Assembly (NCBI GenBank): GCA_041652575.1 | Contig: JBAZHC010000008.1 | Span: 1-64,000 of the forward strand | Length of the DNA stretch: 64,000 nucleotides | Direction: 5' to 3' | From: Phycisphaerae bacterium | GTDB lineage: Bacteria > Planctomycetota > Phycisphaerae > Sedimentisphaerales > UBA12454 | Shown: positions 8,887 to 17,141 of the stretch, in pieces | How positions within the stretch are numbered: the first letter of the stretch is position 1 | Layout of the letters: the number at the start of each line of letters is the position of its first letter | Notes under the pieces: generated by a model | Seen by the model: only the letters and a program-made list of their open reading frames with translations | Database searches by the model: none | What the model was told of the DNA's origin: nothing | Position numbers and translations under genes: made by a program

Positions 8887-10890
8887 ATGTCCAATAAGCG
8901 GTTAAAAATACTTGCGTTTCTTTGCGTTGTGTTTGCGGCGGTATGCATCTTACGGCTGGCCTACATTCAACTCAACTCGCATTCGGCATGGCAAAACCAG
9001 CTCGAGAAAATCAGAACAGGCAAAAGCACTCCGCTGGTCGCCCTTCGCGGTAAAATTCTCGACAGAAACGACAATGTACTGGCGACCGACGAGGCGTGTT
9101 TTACGCTTTGCATAGATTATCGTTTCGCGAGACTTGCCGATGAGCGGTTCTGGACTGTGCAGTCGCTTAAATGTTCGGACGATTCCGAGAGACAAAAAAT
9201 AAAGGAAAAATATCAGCAGGACTATAACGGGCTAAACGAAACAATCTATAAATGCGCCGAGTTTAAAAACTGCGAGCCTTTGCAGATAAGCGAACAGATA
9301 AACCGGCAGATTAATGATCCAATCTGGCAATTGCGGATTTACCTGGCGGGAAAACGAAAATATCCGAATCAGGAATTCGAAACAGCGGAGCCGGACGCCA
9401 ACGAAAGACTGCTTTTGGCATCGGCAGTCGATATAGCTGAAATGCATCAGCCGCAGCCGCTGATGATGCTCGCCAACGACGATGAAGTTCTCGCGGCCCA
9501 GCTTAAATTCATAGATACCCCCGGGATTCAGGTCGCGGCGGGGACTATGCGAATTTATCCGTATAAAAATTCCGCCTGTCAGCTTATCGGATGGGTCAAA
9601 CCGTGGAACTCGGCCGATGAGGACCCGAATAATTATTCACCGGGCGATTTAATCGGCTTTAACGGTATGGAATGGTTTTGCGAGCCGTACCTCAAAGGCA
9701 AATCAGGCAGAATAGTTTATGATATCGACAACCAGATTGTCAGCAGAACGGAAAGGCAATTCGGCAACAACGTAAAATTAACCATAGACATCGAGCTTCA
9801 GCAAAAGCTGGAGAACCTGTTGGATAATCCCGATTTGAACCCGGATGGCAGAGCGATAGGTGTTGTTGTCGTGGATGTAAATTCGACAGATATTCTCGCG
9901 ATGGCATCGATACCTGATTTCGACCTTAACAACGTAAGGAGCAACTATTCCAAACTGCGCGCCGATAAAAATCAGCCCCTGCTCAACCGCGTTTTAAGTG
10001 AAGTTTATCCGCCCGGCTCGTCGGCAAAACCGATAATCCTCGCCGCCGGGATGGCGGAAAAGAAAATAACGGCCAATGAAATTATATCCTGCCCTTCTGT
10101 CGCGCCGCCGCCGGGATGGCCGAATTGCTGGATTTTCAAAAGCTCCGGCTCCGGACATGACGAGCAGTGGGCTGACGAAGGCGGCAATAAAGCGCGCAAC
10201 GCGCTAAAGGGAAGCTGTAACATTTATTTTTCACATCTTGCCGTCCGTATCGCACCGGAGGTATTACAGCAATGGCTTTATGAATTCGGATTCGGCAGAG
10301 ATGCGTTGGAAATAAGAGACCCGGCTATAATTGATTCGTTCAGGAACTTCCCAGGCAGAACATTTCCGCAATCGGCGGGAATTATATCCAGCTCAAGACC
10401 GAAGACAGAGAGCCTTCCGCCGATTGACTCTGCGGAGAGAAGATTTTTCGGCATCGGCCAGGGCAGTTTTCGCGCTACGCCGCTGCAGGTGGTAAACGCG
10501 TTCGCGGCAATCGCGAGAGGCGGATTTTTCAAAAAATCCAGAATCATCGCGACAGAACCTGCCGACGCAGGATACAGCCTTAATTTAAGCAGCGAGATTA
10601 TCGCTGTAATTTATGATGGTATGCACGCGGTTGTTAACGAATCCGGCGGAACGGCTGTAAGACAATTTGCTGAAGCCGGATTCGAATCGAAAGGCATAAA
10701 AGTATTCGGTAAAACCGGCTCAACAGAAAGACCATATCACGCGTGGTTCGCAGGTTTCGCAAAAGATAATCATGGAAAAACAATCGCATTTGCGGTAGTT
10801 GTCGAAGGCGGTCAGGCCGGCTCAAGCGACGCGGGGCCAATTGCCAGAGATATCATCAGTCTTTGTATAGAAACAGGACATCTTAAATAA
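8887..10890 (+). CDS. mrdA: penicillin-binding protein 2-type transpeptidase
   Basis: Class B penicillin-binding protein that cross-links peptidoglycan during elongation, working with the MreBCD complex. It has 667 residues: an N-terminal membrane helix (about 7-25), a dimerisation / PBP2-type N-domain with RGKILDRND, and a transpeptidase domain. All three catalytic motifs are present: SSAK with Ser378 as nucleophile, SCN at 443-445, and KTG at 609-611. Position after mreD supports the elongasome (PBP2) assignment over a division PBP. The gene ends only 58 bp from the convergent ftsI gene, and a heptad-repeat array starts right after its stop codon. Confidence 0.95.
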   Translation: MSNKRLKILAFLCVVFAAVCILRLAYIQLNSHSAWQNQLEKIRTGKSTPLVALRGKILDRNDNVLATDEACFTLCIDYRFARLADERFWTVQSLKCSDDSERQKIKEKYQQDYNGLNETIYKCAEFKNCEPLQISEQINRQINDPIWQLRIYLAGKRKYPNQEFETAEPDANERLLLASAVDIAEMHQPQPLMMLANDDEVLAAQLKFIDTPGIQVAAGTMRIYPYKNSACQLIGWVKPWNSADEDPNNYSPGDLIGFNGMEWFCEPYLKGKSGRIVYDIDNQIVSRTERQFGNNVKLTIDIELQQKLENLLDNPDLNPDGRAIGVVVVDVNSTDILAMASIPDFDLNNVRSNYSKLRADKNQPLLNRVLSEVYPPGSSAKPIILAAGMAEKKITANEIISCPSVAPPPGWPNCWIFKSSGSGHDEQWADEGGNKARNALKGSCNIYFSHLAVRIAPEVLQQWLYEFGFGRDALEIRDPAIIDSFRNFPGRTFPQSAGIISSSRPKTESLPPIDSAERRFFGIGQGSFRATPLQVVNAFAAIARGGFFKKSRIIATEPADAGYSLNLSSEIIAVIYDGMHAVVNESGGTAVRQFAEAGFESKGIKVFGKTGSTERPYHAWFAGFAKDNHGKTIAFAVVVEGGQAGSSDAGPIARDIISLCIETGHLK

Positions 10891-10921
10891 TTGAAAATTG
10901 AAGATTTAAGATTGAAGATTT
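10891..10921 (+). repeat. solo heptad-repeat array (gene-less copy)
   Basis: A 31-bp array of 7-nt units (GAAAATT, GAAGATT, TAAGATT, GAAGATT) begins right after the PBP2 stop codon. Its reverse complement is identical at all 31 positions to 22565-22595, the right flank of the four-helix-bundle element. No gene lies beside it other than the two convergent penicillin-binding protein genes. It may be an excision scar, a target site or a dispersed copy. Confidence 0.85.
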
Positions 10922-10948
10922 CTCGCAATAATATTTTCAGAAATGCCC

Positions 10949-12640
10949 TTAAATTTTCAGATATGTAAGGGTTTTTTCGAGGATTTCTTTGGCGACAGGT
11001 ACGGCAACCGCCCCGCCGGTATAGCCTTTGCCAAGACTTCTGTTCGGTTTGCGAATCGAAACGAGAACAACTATCGCCGGCTCTTTGGCGGGCGAACCGC
11101 CGATAAATGAAGAAACGTAATTTTCCTCATCGTAGCCGCCTTTGTTGCGAGCGGCGATATTTGCTGTGCCTGTTTTGCCCCAGACCTGCCGGTTCTCAAT
11201 GGCGGCTTTTTTAGCGGTGCCTTCTTTCACTACCTCCACAAGCGCTTCTTCGATAATCCATCTTGCGGTTTTTTCGCTTACAACGAAACTGGCGGTCTGA
11301 AGCGGTTCCTGCATTTTTATTTTATTTCCCTGTCCGTTTACAATTGCTTTTACCAGATGAGGCTTTATCGGCCTGCCGTGATTAGCGAGGACGCAATACG
11401 AACAGACCATCTGCATCGAAGTGGTGGAAAATTCATGTCCGAAAGGTACGCGGGCAATACTGTAGCCTGTCCAGAATTTAAGAGGCCAGACAACGCCGCT
11501 GTCCTCGCCGGGCAGGTCGATGCCTGTTTTTCGACTAAAGCCGAAAAGCTTAAGACCTTCGTGAAGTTTGGCTGCGCCCATTTTCTGACCGATTTTCGCC
11601 ATTCCGATATTACTCGAATGAGCGAGAATTCCGCTGATTGTAAGATTTCCATAACCGTTGCGATATTCGCCGATTGTTCCGAACCCTTTGCCGCTGTAGC
11701 TGCCGTTTTCGCAGAAGATTGTATCGCCGGAATTAATCGAACCTGTTTCAATCGCCCAGGCGGCGATGACCGGCTTGATAATACTGCCGGGCTCAAATGG
11801 GTCAGAAAGAATATGATTGCCAAGACTTTTTTCATCGGCGCCTTTCAGTGTCGATGGGTCAAAATCCGGCAGCGAAACCATAGCCAGTATGGCTCCGCTG
11901 CACGGGTCTATTACTAATGCTACACCGCTGTCGGCCTGAAATTCGTCTACCTGTTTTTTAAGAGATGAATATGTAATTTCCTGAATAGCCGAATCCAGCG
12001 TCAGGACAACATCGCAGCCGTCCTGCGCAAAGCCGCCGAAACTTTTCAGTTTTACAGGTCTTCTGGCGGCATCGGAAAAAAACGTGCTGCTGCCGAATGT
12101 GCCTTTGAGGATTTTGTCGTATTGAAGCTCAAGACCGGCCAGTCCCCGACCGTCAGTACCGACAAAGCCGACAGCGTGCACTGCTTCACCGCCAAGCGGG
12201 TAGTATCTTTTCCAACGGCTTTCAATGCCGATGCCCTGCAAAGACTGTATCTGTTTTCGCTGTTCATTTGTAAGTTTAATATCCGAAATTATCGGGGCAT
12301 AGCCTTCGTTCCTGGTTGTCAGAATAGCTTTGCTGATTTCGATTGGACCTGCTGAACCGATTATATCCGCCAGTGCCTGTGAGGTTTGTTTGATATCGAC
12401 AATCGCACGCGGTTCGGCGAAAACGGTATCGGAAACATAGCTGGCGGCAAGAATCCTGCCGCGGCAATCGAGTATCGCTCCCCGTTTGGGCTGTTCTGTA
12501 AAATTCGAACGCTGAGCTTTGAATGAAACCTGCTGAAAATAATTGTTTTTATAATACTGAAGATAAAAACATCGAACCGCGACGCCGATGAAACCGGCGC
12601 CAATCAGCAAAAGCAGGATTAAAGCTATTTTTTTGCGCAT
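10949..12640 (-). CDS. ftsI: division-specific transpeptidase FtsI (PBP3)
   Basis: Class B penicillin-binding protein for septal peptidoglycan. The 563 residues have an N-terminal membrane helix (IALILLLLIGAGFIGVAV), an N-domain with the RGAILDCRGRILA motif, and a transpeptidase domain with SIIK (Ser286 nucleophile), SSN at 342-344 and KTG at 489-491. It is the last gene of the mraZ-rsmH-LysM-FtsL-like cluster, 27 bp after the FtsL-like gene. In most bacteria murE, murF, mraY and murD follow; none is present here, since the gene converges on the PBP2 gene. Confidence 0.95.
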   Translation of the reverse strand: MRKKIALILLLLIGAGFIGVAVRCFYLQYYKNNYFQQVSFKAQRSNFTEQPKRGAILDCRGRILAASYVSDTVFAEPRAIVDIKQTSQALADIIGSAGPIEISKAILTTRNEGYAPIISDIKLTNEQRKQIQSLQGIGIESRWKRYYPLGGEAVHAVGFVGTDGRGLAGLELQYDKILKGTFGSSTFFSDAARRPVKLKSFGGFAQDGCDVVLTLDSAIQEITYSSLKKQVDEFQADSGVALVIDPCSGAILAMVSLPDFDPSTLKGADEKSLGNHILSDPFEPGSIIKPVIAAWAIETGSINSGDTIFCENGSYSGKGFGTIGEYRNGYGNLTISGILAHSSNIGMAKIGQKMGAAKLHEGLKLFGFSRKTGIDLPGEDSGVVWPLKFWTGYSIARVPFGHEFSTTSMQMVCSYCVLANHGRPIKPHLVKAIVNGQGNKIKMQEPLQTASFVVSEKTARWIIEEALVEVVKEGTAKKAAIENRQVWGKTGTANIAARNKGGYDEENYVSSFIGGSPAKEPAIVVLVSIRKPNRSLGKGYTGGAVAVPVAKEILEKTLTYLKI

Positions 12641-12667
12641 ATAATATCAGGTAAGGTACAGGTCATA

Positions 12668-12907
12668 TTAGTTTCGCTTATTAGTTTCGTCTTTGACAAC
12701 GTTGGATATCGAAGCCGGATTGATATAGTTTTCGAGCTGCAATTGTTTTTGCCAGAGCTGCTGTTTCAATCTGGCCGTTTTGACCTGGCTGCTTCTGAAT
12801 TTATAAAATTCGCAATTCTCCGTCCGGCGAAGATACACCGCGGCTATCGAAACAAAGAAAATAACAAGAACAACAAAAATATAACGATATGAAGTCAAAT
12901 CAATCAC
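12668..12907 (-). CDS. FtsL-like small bitopic protein
   Basis: A 79-residue protein with one membrane helix (YIFVVLVIFFVSIAAVYL) and a short coiled-coil (about residues 40-62, VKTARLKQQLWQKQLQLENY) ending in INPASI, which resembles the end of the FtsL coiled coil. Position between rsmH and ftsI, the usual place of ftsL, supports the call. FtsL sequences are poorly conserved, so this rests on topology and synteny. Its start overlaps the LysM gene stop by 4 nt (ATGA). Confidence 0.65.
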   Translation of the reverse strand: MIDLTSYRYIFVVLVIFFVSIAAVYLRRTENCEFYKFRSSQVKTARLKQQLWQKQLQLENYINPASISNVVKDETNKRN

Positions 12908-13734
12908 TTAGCAGGTAATGTTATTTTTGTGCCGACAATGAGATTGTCGGGGTCGATAGACTTATTCAACTCCACTATTTCCTCGTATCTGCTGCCGTTG
13001 CCGAGATATTTGGCGGCGATTTGCCAGAGGCTGTCATTGTCTTTTATAACGTATTGCCGCGATGCCGACGATTTTACCGGGGCAGAAGCGGCGGCAGGGG
13101 CCGCTTCTTTTTCAACTTTTTCAAACAGGCCAGTCTGAATAAGCGCCTTTTCCTTTTCGTTCAGCGGAGGAATAACCAGCTTTTGACCAATCTGGAGGTC
13201 GTCCATTGATTTGAGTATTTTTTTGTTTGTCTCATAGATTTTTCGGACATTGACAAGTTTCTTTCCCGCCTGTGGACCGTAAAATTTTTGCGCGATGCTC
13301 GCGAGGCTGTCGCCATCGCCTACTTCATAAATTGTATTGGAAATTTTACCGGCAGACTGGTCCGATACGACAGGAACTGCCGGGGTTTCAATCACAGCAG
13401 TTTGCTGCGGCGGAGTATTTACCGAAGTGCTCTTTACGACCTCACTGGCCGCGGGAAGAATCGCCTGATAATTCTGACCGGTCTGAGTGTTAGCCTCAAC
13501 CGCAGGCGATACAGTAATGGAAACAACCCTTTTGTTCATAGCCGCGGCGGCATCCCTGCTGGTCCTGTCAACAATGCCAGGCTCATCGGCTCTGTTATAG
13601 TGATTGATATAGCCGGCGGTGTCCGGAGTATTGTCTTTCTTGCTGAGAAAATCGGGCAGGCCGTTAATAACAAAAGTAATAGCTACAATAAATACCAACG
13701 CTAAAAGCAATCCAATCTTTGCATCGGTTGTCAT
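12904..13734 (-). CDS. membrane-anchored protein with two LysM domains
   Basis: A 276-residue protein: an N-terminal membrane helix (IGLLLALVFIVAITFVI), a Ser/Thr/Pro/Val-rich linker, then two LysM domains at about 135-195 (YEVGDGDSLASIAQKFYG, ending KLVIPPL) and about 228-275 (YVIKDNDSLWQIAAKYLG, ending TKITLPAK). LysM binds the GlcNAc-containing glycan strand, so it probably tethers the inner membrane to peptidoglycan. AAAGGAG precedes the ATG. Its place inside the division cluster, between rsmH and the FtsL-like gene, is unusual and suggests a role at the division site. Confidence 0.9.
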   Translation of the reverse strand: MTTDAKIGLLLALVFIVAITFVINGLPDFLSKKDNTPDTAGYINHYNRADEPGIVDRTSRDAAAAMNKRVVSITVSPAVEANTQTGQNYQAILPAASEVVKSTSVNTPPQQTAVIETPAVPVVSDQSAGKISNTIYEVGDGDSLASIAQKFYGPQAGKKLVNVRKIYETNKKILKSMDDLQIGQKLVIPPLNEKEKALIQTGLFEKVEKEAAPAAASAPVKSSASRQYVIKDNDSLWQIAAKYLGNGSRYEEIVELNKSIDPDNLIVGTKITLPAK

Positions 13735-13757
13735 TGATAAAACTCCTTTTTTAAATA

Positions 13758-14663
13758 TTACAATTTAGCAGCTATTCTTAATTTAGCGCTTCTCGAACGC
13801 GGATTTTCAAATACTTCCGTCCGCAGAGCCGTTAACGGCTTTTTAGTAATTATATCATAAATACCCGCGGCTTTGTTCTGCCGAAAATTATTTTTTACTA
13901 TTCTGTCTTCAAGACTGTGAAAACTTATAACGGCCGCTTTGCCGTCTTTATTCAGCAATAATGGAATAGCATCCAAAAATTTCTCAAGATTGTCAAGCTC
14001 ATTATTGACCGCAATTCGAAGTGCCTGAAATGTCTTGGTTGCCGGATGAATCCTGCTTCTTCTCGATGTCGGGCTGCAGCCAAGGGCTCGGCAAATAACA
14101 TCCACCAGCCCCGTAGTTGTTTTAATCTTCGCTGATTTGCGGTAATGAACTATGGAACGGGCAATCTTCCGTGACGCCCGTTCCTGCCCAAAATTAAATA
14201 TCAGGTCAGCTAACTCCTTTTCGTCCCTGCTGTTGACAATATCAGCGGCGGTAACATCCAGTCTGTCGTCCAGCCGCATATCAAGTTTCATATCATGGCC
14301 AAAGCTCAAACCCCTGTCGATATCCGTAAGCTGACCGGAGCAAACGCCCAGGTCGGCGAATATCAAATGGGCGTTTTCAATTCCGTTTTGATGCAGACTA
14401 TCGGCAATTTCAGCAAAATTTTCCCGAATCAGCAAAACTTTGCACGGCAAATCGCTCAGATTCTGCCGGGCGGCTTCAAGGCATTTCGGGTCAACATCAA
14501 AACCTATAAGCACCCCATCCGGGCCAAGAGACTCGGCGAATATCCTGCTGTGTCCGGCGAAACCGATAGTAGCATCGACAACCACGGCATTGCTTTTCAG
14601 TTTCAGCTCGGTCCGAATCTGCTGGGCAAGTACAGGTTTGTGCTCAGCCGGCGTATTATTCAC
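13758..14663 (-). CDS. rsmH: 16S rRNA (cytosine-1402-N4)-methyltransferase RsmH
   Basis: S-adenosylmethionine-dependent methyltransferase (MraW) that N4-methylates C1402 in the ribosomal P site. The 301 residues match the family length. Visible signatures are EHKPVLAQQI near the start, DATIGFAGHS (SAM-binding motif I), LIFADLGVCSGQL, RLSFGHDMKLDMR-like text (GLSFGHDMKLDMRLD), and VISFHSLEDRIVK. The start is GTG with GGAG 6 nt before it. Second gene type in the division cluster, as in most bacteria. Confidence 0.97.
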   Translation of the reverse strand: MNNTPAEHKPVLAQQIRTELKLKSNAVVVDATIGFAGHSRIFAESLGPDGVLIGFDVDPKCLEAARQNLSDLPCKVLLIRENFAEIADSLHQNGIENAHLIFADLGVCSGQLTDIDRGLSFGHDMKLDMRLDDRLDVTAADIVNSRDEKELADLIFNFGQERASRKIARSIVHYRKSAKIKTTTGLVDVICRALGCSPTSRRSRIHPATKTFQALRIAVNNELDNLEKFLDAIPLLLNKDGKAAVISFHSLEDRIVKNNFRQNKAAGIYDIITKKPLTALRTEVFENPRSRSAKLRIAAKL

Positions 14664-14706
14664 TTTTCACTCCTGCTATTATAGACAGGTTCAAATTAAA
14701 ACCGAC

Positions 14707-14913
14707 TCAACTTATGGCAAGCAGCGATTCCTGCTCGACAAGAGCCTGCACCTGCGGCGAAAAATCGACGTCAACCAGCCGGCGATGTATCTTGCGAACA
14801 GCCTGGAGCTTTTCTGCAAGAAGGTTTATCGAAGCAAAGGTTTGCTCGTCTGCGGGTCTTTGGCCTGTCAGGCTTTCCATAACAACGTTACAGTGATCTA
14901 TATCCATATGCAT
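14707..14913 (-). CDS. small conserved-looking protein in division cluster
   Basis: A 68-residue hydrophilic protein, MHMDIDHCNVVMESLTG at the start, mostly helical, with no membrane segment. A good ribosome site (AAGGAGAG) stands before the ATG at 14913, and the gene fits tightly between mraZ (25 bp upstream) and rsmH (43 bp downstream). I do not recognise a family. Its position in the mraZ operon makes a real gene likely. Confidence 0.6.
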   Translation of the reverse strand: MHMDIDHCNVVMESLTGQRPADEQTFASINLLAEKLQAVRKIHRRLVDVDFSPQVQALVEQESLLAIS

Positions 14914-14938
14914 TCGCTCTCTCCTTAAAGCATTTAAT

Positions 14939-15412
14939 TTATAATTCTTTTCCCTGTTTCACAAGCACCGCCTGTCTTGCCTGCATTGTCTGCTGCTGGA
15001 ACTGGGCCGAATGGTCTGAAATATATTTTTCCCAGTCGTCTGCGTTCCAGAACTCTATATGGTCCCGAACACCTATAAGCGTAAGATTGTTCTGCAGGTT
15101 GGCTCGCTTTCTGATTTTTTCACTGATTAACAACCTGCCCTGCCGATCCAGCTCGACCTTGCTGGCCAAAGCGAAATTCATTCTTTCAAATACGACTGCT
15201 TCATCGGGGGCCACCGTCCCTGGCGACTCGGCAAGGGCAATTTGTTGAAAATATTTTTCAGGATAAAGACACAACACGCCGTTGGGACCGGCGGCAAGAT
15301 AAAAACTGTTGCCGTGCTCATCGCAATCTATCTGACTGCGAAGCTTGTTGGAGACGAAGACTCTGCCCTTCTCATCCACAGTGCCTTCGTATTCACCTGT
15401 TAGTAAAAGCAT
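14939..15412 (-). CDS. mraZ: transcriptional regulator MraZ
   Basis: A DNA-binding AbrB-like protein that regulates the division and cell wall operon, usually including its own promoter. The 157 residues contain two SpoVT-AbrB-type halves, the first with GEYEGTVDEKGRVFVSNKLR and the second with ASKVELDRQGRLLISEKIR. It is the first gene of the cluster, as in most bacteria. The promoter upstream holds three correctly spaced copies of the MraZ recognition repeat, so autoregulation is likely. Confidence 0.95.
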   Translation of the reverse strand: MLLLTGEYEGTVDEKGRVFVSNKLRSQIDCDEHGNSFYLAAGPNGVLCLYPEKYFQQIALAESPGTVAPDEAVVFERMNFALASKVELDRQGRLLISEKIRKRANLQNNLTLIGVRDHIEFWNADDWEKYISDHSAQFQQQTMQARQAVLVKQGKEL

Positions 15413-15441
15413 GGTACATATCCCACTTAAGTAATCTTACG

Positions 15442-15474
15442 GCCCAATTATCCCCACTATTCCCCACTTGTCAA
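15442..15474 (-). promoter_or_regulatory. mraZ promoter with overlapping MraZ operator
   Basis: On the minus strand, TTGACA (15474-15469) and GATAAT (15452-15447) are separated by 16 nt. Between and across them are TGGGG (15466-15462), TGGGG (15456-15452) and TGGGC (15446-15442), each separated by exactly 5 nt. MraZ of other bacteria is known to bind TGGGN repeats with 5-nt spacers. Binding here would cover the promoter, which implies autorepression. Confidence 0.85.
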
Positions 15475-15588
15475 CAAACAAAAGCAAATCTTTGAAAAAA
15501 TCATTAAAATTTCTTATCGGACTTGATAATGGATTGGTCGCTAAAACCTTTTTATTTTACCCAATTTACCAACAGTGTTTACGCAAAA

Positions 15589-15659
15589 AGCGGGCGATGA
15601 GAATCGAACTCACATGACCAGCTTGGAAGGCTGGAGCTTTACCACTAAGCTACGCCCGC
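15589..15659 (-). tRNA. tRNA-Gly (anticodon TCC)
   Basis: On the minus strand a 71-nt cloverleaf begins GCGGGCG and ends CGCCCGC plus discriminator T. The anticodon stem-loop reads CCAGC CTTCCAA GCTGG, giving anticodon TCC. The T-arm contains GTTCGATTC. CCA is not encoded. Confidence 0.97.
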
Positions 15660-15705
15660 TTAAATAACCGATAGTTTTATCGGTATAAAGCCTTATATGG
15701 CTGAT

Positions 15706-15735
15706 ATTTTAGCCGATGACCCCTGAAATTGTCAA
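15706..15735 (-). promoter_or_regulatory. promoter of tRNA-Gly
   Basis: On the minus strand, TTGACA (15735-15730), an 18-nt spacer and TAAAAT (15711-15706) lie about 47 bp before the tRNA. The 5' leader contains a small hairpin (ACCGATA / TATCGGT). Confidence 0.6.
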
Positions 15736-15842
15736 ACATAAACAGTTTTCGTGCTATTGGGCCAAAATCACTGGCGAATTCACAAATGATTGTTAAAATG
15801 TCTTTTTTAACCTGAGAATTGCGGTCAGGAAGGATTTAAGAT

Positions 15843-17141
15843 ATGGATTTAGCGATACTTGCACAATCAGCCAAGAAAGCCTCTATCCGGCTTTCCGCAG
15901 TAAGCACTGAAAAGAAAAACAGTGCCCTTAAATCCATCGTCAATGCTCTGAAACAGAATACCGCACAAATCCTGCAAGCAAACAAGCAGGATATGGAAAA
16001 GGCTGAGAATGATAAAATATCTCCCGCCCTGCTTAAAAGACTCAAATTCGACAAAAACAAAATCAACGACGCGTGCAGCGGCATTGAAAACCTTATAGCA
16101 TTGGACGACCCCACCGGAAAGACACTTTACGCAATGCAGATGGATAAAGGCCTTGACCTGTATAAGGTAAGCTGCCCCATCGGTGTAATCGGAGTTATTT
16201 TCGAATCAAGGCCCGACGCTTTGGTTCAAATTTCGATGCTTTGCCTCAAGAGCGGCAACGCGGCAATTTTAAAAGGCGGCACAGAAGCGGCGAATACAAA
16301 TCAAATCCTTTATGAAATCATACGCGATGCAAGCATAAACGCAGGAATACCCGAAAACTGGATTCAGCTTTTGCAAACCCGCGAAGACGTTCAGGCAATG
16401 CTGGCACTGGACAAATTCATCGACCTGTTGATTCCAAGAGGCTCGAACCAGTTCGTCCGCTACATTATGGACAACACAAATATACCAGTGCTGGGCCACG
16501 CGGACGGTATCTGCCATGTTTATGTTGACGGCCAGGCCGATGTAGAGATGGCGGTTAAAATAACAGTTGACGCTAAAACGCAATACGCAGCCGTTTGCAA
16601 TTCGGCGGAAACGCTGCTGGTTCACAAAGATGTCGCCCAAAGATTTTTACCCGTGATAAAAAAAGCTCTTGAAGCAAAAGGCGTCGAGCTTCGCGGCTGC
16701 GAAAAAACCAGAAAAATAATAGATATAAAACCCGCTGATGAAAAAGACTGGGAAACCGAATATCTTGCCGAGATTCTTTCGATAAAAACGGTCGATTCTA
16801 TTGACGAGGCTATAGACCATATAAATAATTATGGCTCGCATCATACGGACGCGATTATTACGCAAAGCCGAACTCTCGCCGCCGAATTCCTGCAGCTTGT
16901 GGACTCTGCGAATGTATTTCTCAATGCCAGCACACGCTTCAGCGACGGTTACCGTTACGGACTTGGCGCCGAGGTCGGGATAAGCACAAATAAAATTCAC
17001 GCACGCGGTCCCGTCGGACTCGAAGGATTAGTCATATACAAATGGAAACTTCTCGGCAGCGGACAAATCGTCGCTGATTACTCCGGACCTGACGGGAAAC
17101 AATTTACGCACAAAAAGCTGAAGAAAGATTTTCATTTATAA
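15843..17141 (+). CDS. proA: gamma-glutamyl phosphate reductase
   Basis: Catalyses NADPH-dependent reduction of gamma-glutamyl phosphate to glutamate-5-semialdehyde, the second step of proline synthesis. The 432 residues match the family. Signatures include the stretch CPIGVIGVIFESRPDALVQI, GNAAILKGGTEA, the catalytic Cys region TQYAAVCNSAETLLVH and FLNASTRFSDGYRYGLGAE. Its TAA stop overlaps the proB ATG (TAATG), so the pair is translationally coupled; gene order proA-proB is the reverse of the common proBA order. Confidence 0.97.
   Translation: MDLAILAQSAKKASIRLSAVSTEKKNSALKSIVNALKQNTAQILQANKQDMEKAENDKISPALLKRLKFDKNKINDACSGIENLIALDDPTGKTLYAMQMDKGLDLYKVSCPIGVIGVIFESRPDALVQISMLCLKSGNAAILKGGTEAANTNQILYEIIRDASINAGIPENWIQLLQTREDVQAMLALDKFIDLLIPRGSNQFVRYIMDNTNIPVLGHADGICHVYVDGQADVEMAVKITVDAKTQYAAVCNSAETLLVHKDVAQRFLPVIKKALEAKGVELRGCEKTRKIIDIKPADEKDWETEYLAEILSIKTVDSIDEAIDHINNYGSHHTDAIITQSRTLAAEFLQLVDSANVFLNASTRFSDGYRYGLGAEVGISTNKIHARGPVGLEGLVIYKWKLLGSGQIVADYSGPDGKQFTHKKLKKDFHL

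Noticed and set aside
10949..12640. Insertion sequences or transposons in the intergenic gaps
   Set aside because: No transposase or recombinase frame was found on either strand; the only repeat-based structures are the heptad arrays and short palindromes.
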